Positions 30,653 through 31,376 of a stretch of DNA of 31,376 nt are shown here, in pieces; the first letter of the stretch is position 1, and every line of letters starts with the position of its first letter. The DNA lies in contig CAYFYB010000019.1 in NCBI GenBank assembly GCA_964347345.1, positions 1 to 31,376 of the forward strand, in the 5' to 3' direction. The stretch is from JAJISG01 sp964347345 (GTDB lineage Archaea > Thermoplasmatota > Thermoplasmata > RBG-16-68-12 > JAJISG01). The notes under the pieces are model-generated. The model ran no database searches and was not told where the DNA came from. It saw only the letters and a program-made list of their open reading frames with translations. Both the position numbers and the translations under genes were made by a program.

Positions 30653-31376
30653 ATGGAGATCGTCTTTCTAGGGACCAGCGGGAGCATGCCTTCGCCCAAG
30701 AGGAACGTCGCCGCAATCGCCATCAAGCGCGGTGGCGAAGTCATCCTCCTAGACTGTGGTGAGGGGACCCAGAGACAGTTTATGCTCTCCAAACTCTCCT
30801 TCATGCAGATCTCCAAGGTCCTCCTCAGCCATTTTCACGGGGATCACTTCCTTGGATTACCGGGGCTTGTGATGTCGATGACCCTGAACGACAGGACGGA
30901 GCCCCTGGAGATCTACGGGCCCACGGGAACGGTGGACACCGTCAAGGCCCTGCTGGATCTCAACCTATTCAAGCCCACCTTCGAGACCCTGGTCCGTGAC
31001 ATGAAGGCGGGGGATGAGGTGGACTGTGGTGAGTACTCCATCAAGACGGCTCAGGCCTTCCATCAGGTTCCCACCCTTGCCTTCAGCCTCGAGGAGAAAC
31101 TGCGTCCTGGCCGGTTCAACCTCGATCGAGCGAAGGAACTTGGCTTGCCCGAGGGCCCCCTGTACAGGAGGCTCCAGAAAGGGGAGGAAGTGGTCTGGAG
31201 AGGTAAGCGCATCAAGCCCGACATGGTCCTCGGGCCTCCCAGGCGGGGTAGGAAGGTTGTTTATACGTCGGACACACGACCTAGTGCGGACCTAGTATCC
31301 TTCGCCCAGGGCTGCGACGTACTCATCCACGACTCCACCGTGGAGTCCAGCCTGGAGGAGCAGGCCAACGAGTACG
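30653..31376 (+). CDS. rnz: ribonuclease Z, 3'-truncated by the window edge
   Basis: tRNA 3'-end endonuclease of the metallo-beta-lactamase fold, which removes 3' trailers before CCA addition. The first about 241 residues are in the window. They include the N-terminal MEIVFLGTSGSMPSPKRN, LLDCGEGTQRQF, the zinc-binding SHFHGDHFLGLPGL (H-x-H-x-D-H motif), the exosite-like insertion with PEGPLYRRLQKGEEV, and VVYTSDTRPS followed by DVLIHDSTV. The remaining part (about 60-70 residues, with the last zinc-ligand histidine) is beyond the edge. It pairs functionally with cca at the opposite end of the window. Confidence 0.94.
   Translation, partial: MEIVFLGTSGSMPSPKRNVAAIAIKRGGEVILLDCGEGTQRQFMLSKLSFMQISKVLLSHFHGDHFLGLPGLVMSMTLNDRTEPLEIYGPTGTVDTVKALLDLNLFKPTFETLVRDMKAGDEVDCGEYSIKTAQAFHQVPTLAFSLEEKLRPGRFNLDRAKELGLPEGPLYRRLQKGEEVVWRGKRIKPDMVLGPPRRGRKVVYTSDTRPSADLVSFAQGCDVLIHDSTVESSLEEQANEY

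Overview
The window looks like euryarchaeal chromosome, most likely from an uncultured relative of the Thermoplasmata (Thermoplasmatota). Several archaeal hallmarks are visible: an archaeal class I CCA-adding enzyme, primase small subunit PriS, ribosomal protein L18Ae/LX next to prefoldin alpha and FtsY, an AbrB-PhoU fusion regulator, a HVO_0476-type zinc finger protein, a TraB-family protein, and an SMC-ScpA-ScpB operon. TATA-like boxes sit about 25-29 nt upstream of many start codons, which predicts leaderless mRNAs. The DNA is moderately GC-rich by eye (not computed). The phylum assignment is inference; 'archaeon' is firm.

Layout. 1-3.8 kb: 3' part of cca, a membrane protein with an outside beta domain, a 50-residue zinc-ribbon protein, and a divergent CBS-domain / AbrB-PhoU pair followed by a small membrane protein. 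3.8-9.3 kb: metabolism, modification and membrane genes (PRPP synthase, HemK/Mtq2-type methyltransferase, rhomboid protease, HVO_0476 zinc finger protein coupled to pcm, an SDR epimerase, TraB). 9.4-12.8 kb: priS overlapping a gene for a membrane-anchored TPR protein with a C-terminal helix-hairpin-helix domain. 12.8-14.4 kb: rplX-pfdA-ftsY. 14.4-17.4 kb: surface-glycan genes (two GT2 glycosyltransferases, a small unknown ORF, UDP-GlcNAc 2-epimerase). 17.5-23.2 kb: a small membrane protein, then smc-scpA-scpB in a tightly coupled operon. 23.3-27.75 kb: a very large gene (1491 codons). 27.9-31.4 kb: a small unknown protein, a stand-alone histidine ammonia-lyase, an ICMT-like membrane methyltransferase and the 5' part of RNase Z.

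The most unusual object is the 1491-residue protein directly downstream of smc-scpA-scpB. It has about 21 diverged helical repeats with a very regular period of about 62 residues, then a beta-sandwich-like domain, then a C-terminal C4-H-C3 zinc finger that looks like a RING/RINGv domain. I know of no described family with this architecture. Second-tier points are the priS-linked membrane TPR-HhH protein, a 21-codon upstream ORF whose stop overlaps the probable TTG start of smc in the same TTGA arrangement as the smc-scpA junction, and the contrast between TATA-to-start (leaderless) genes and a few Shine-Dalgarno-led genes. No tRNA, rRNA, insertion sequence, prophage or CRISPR array was seen.
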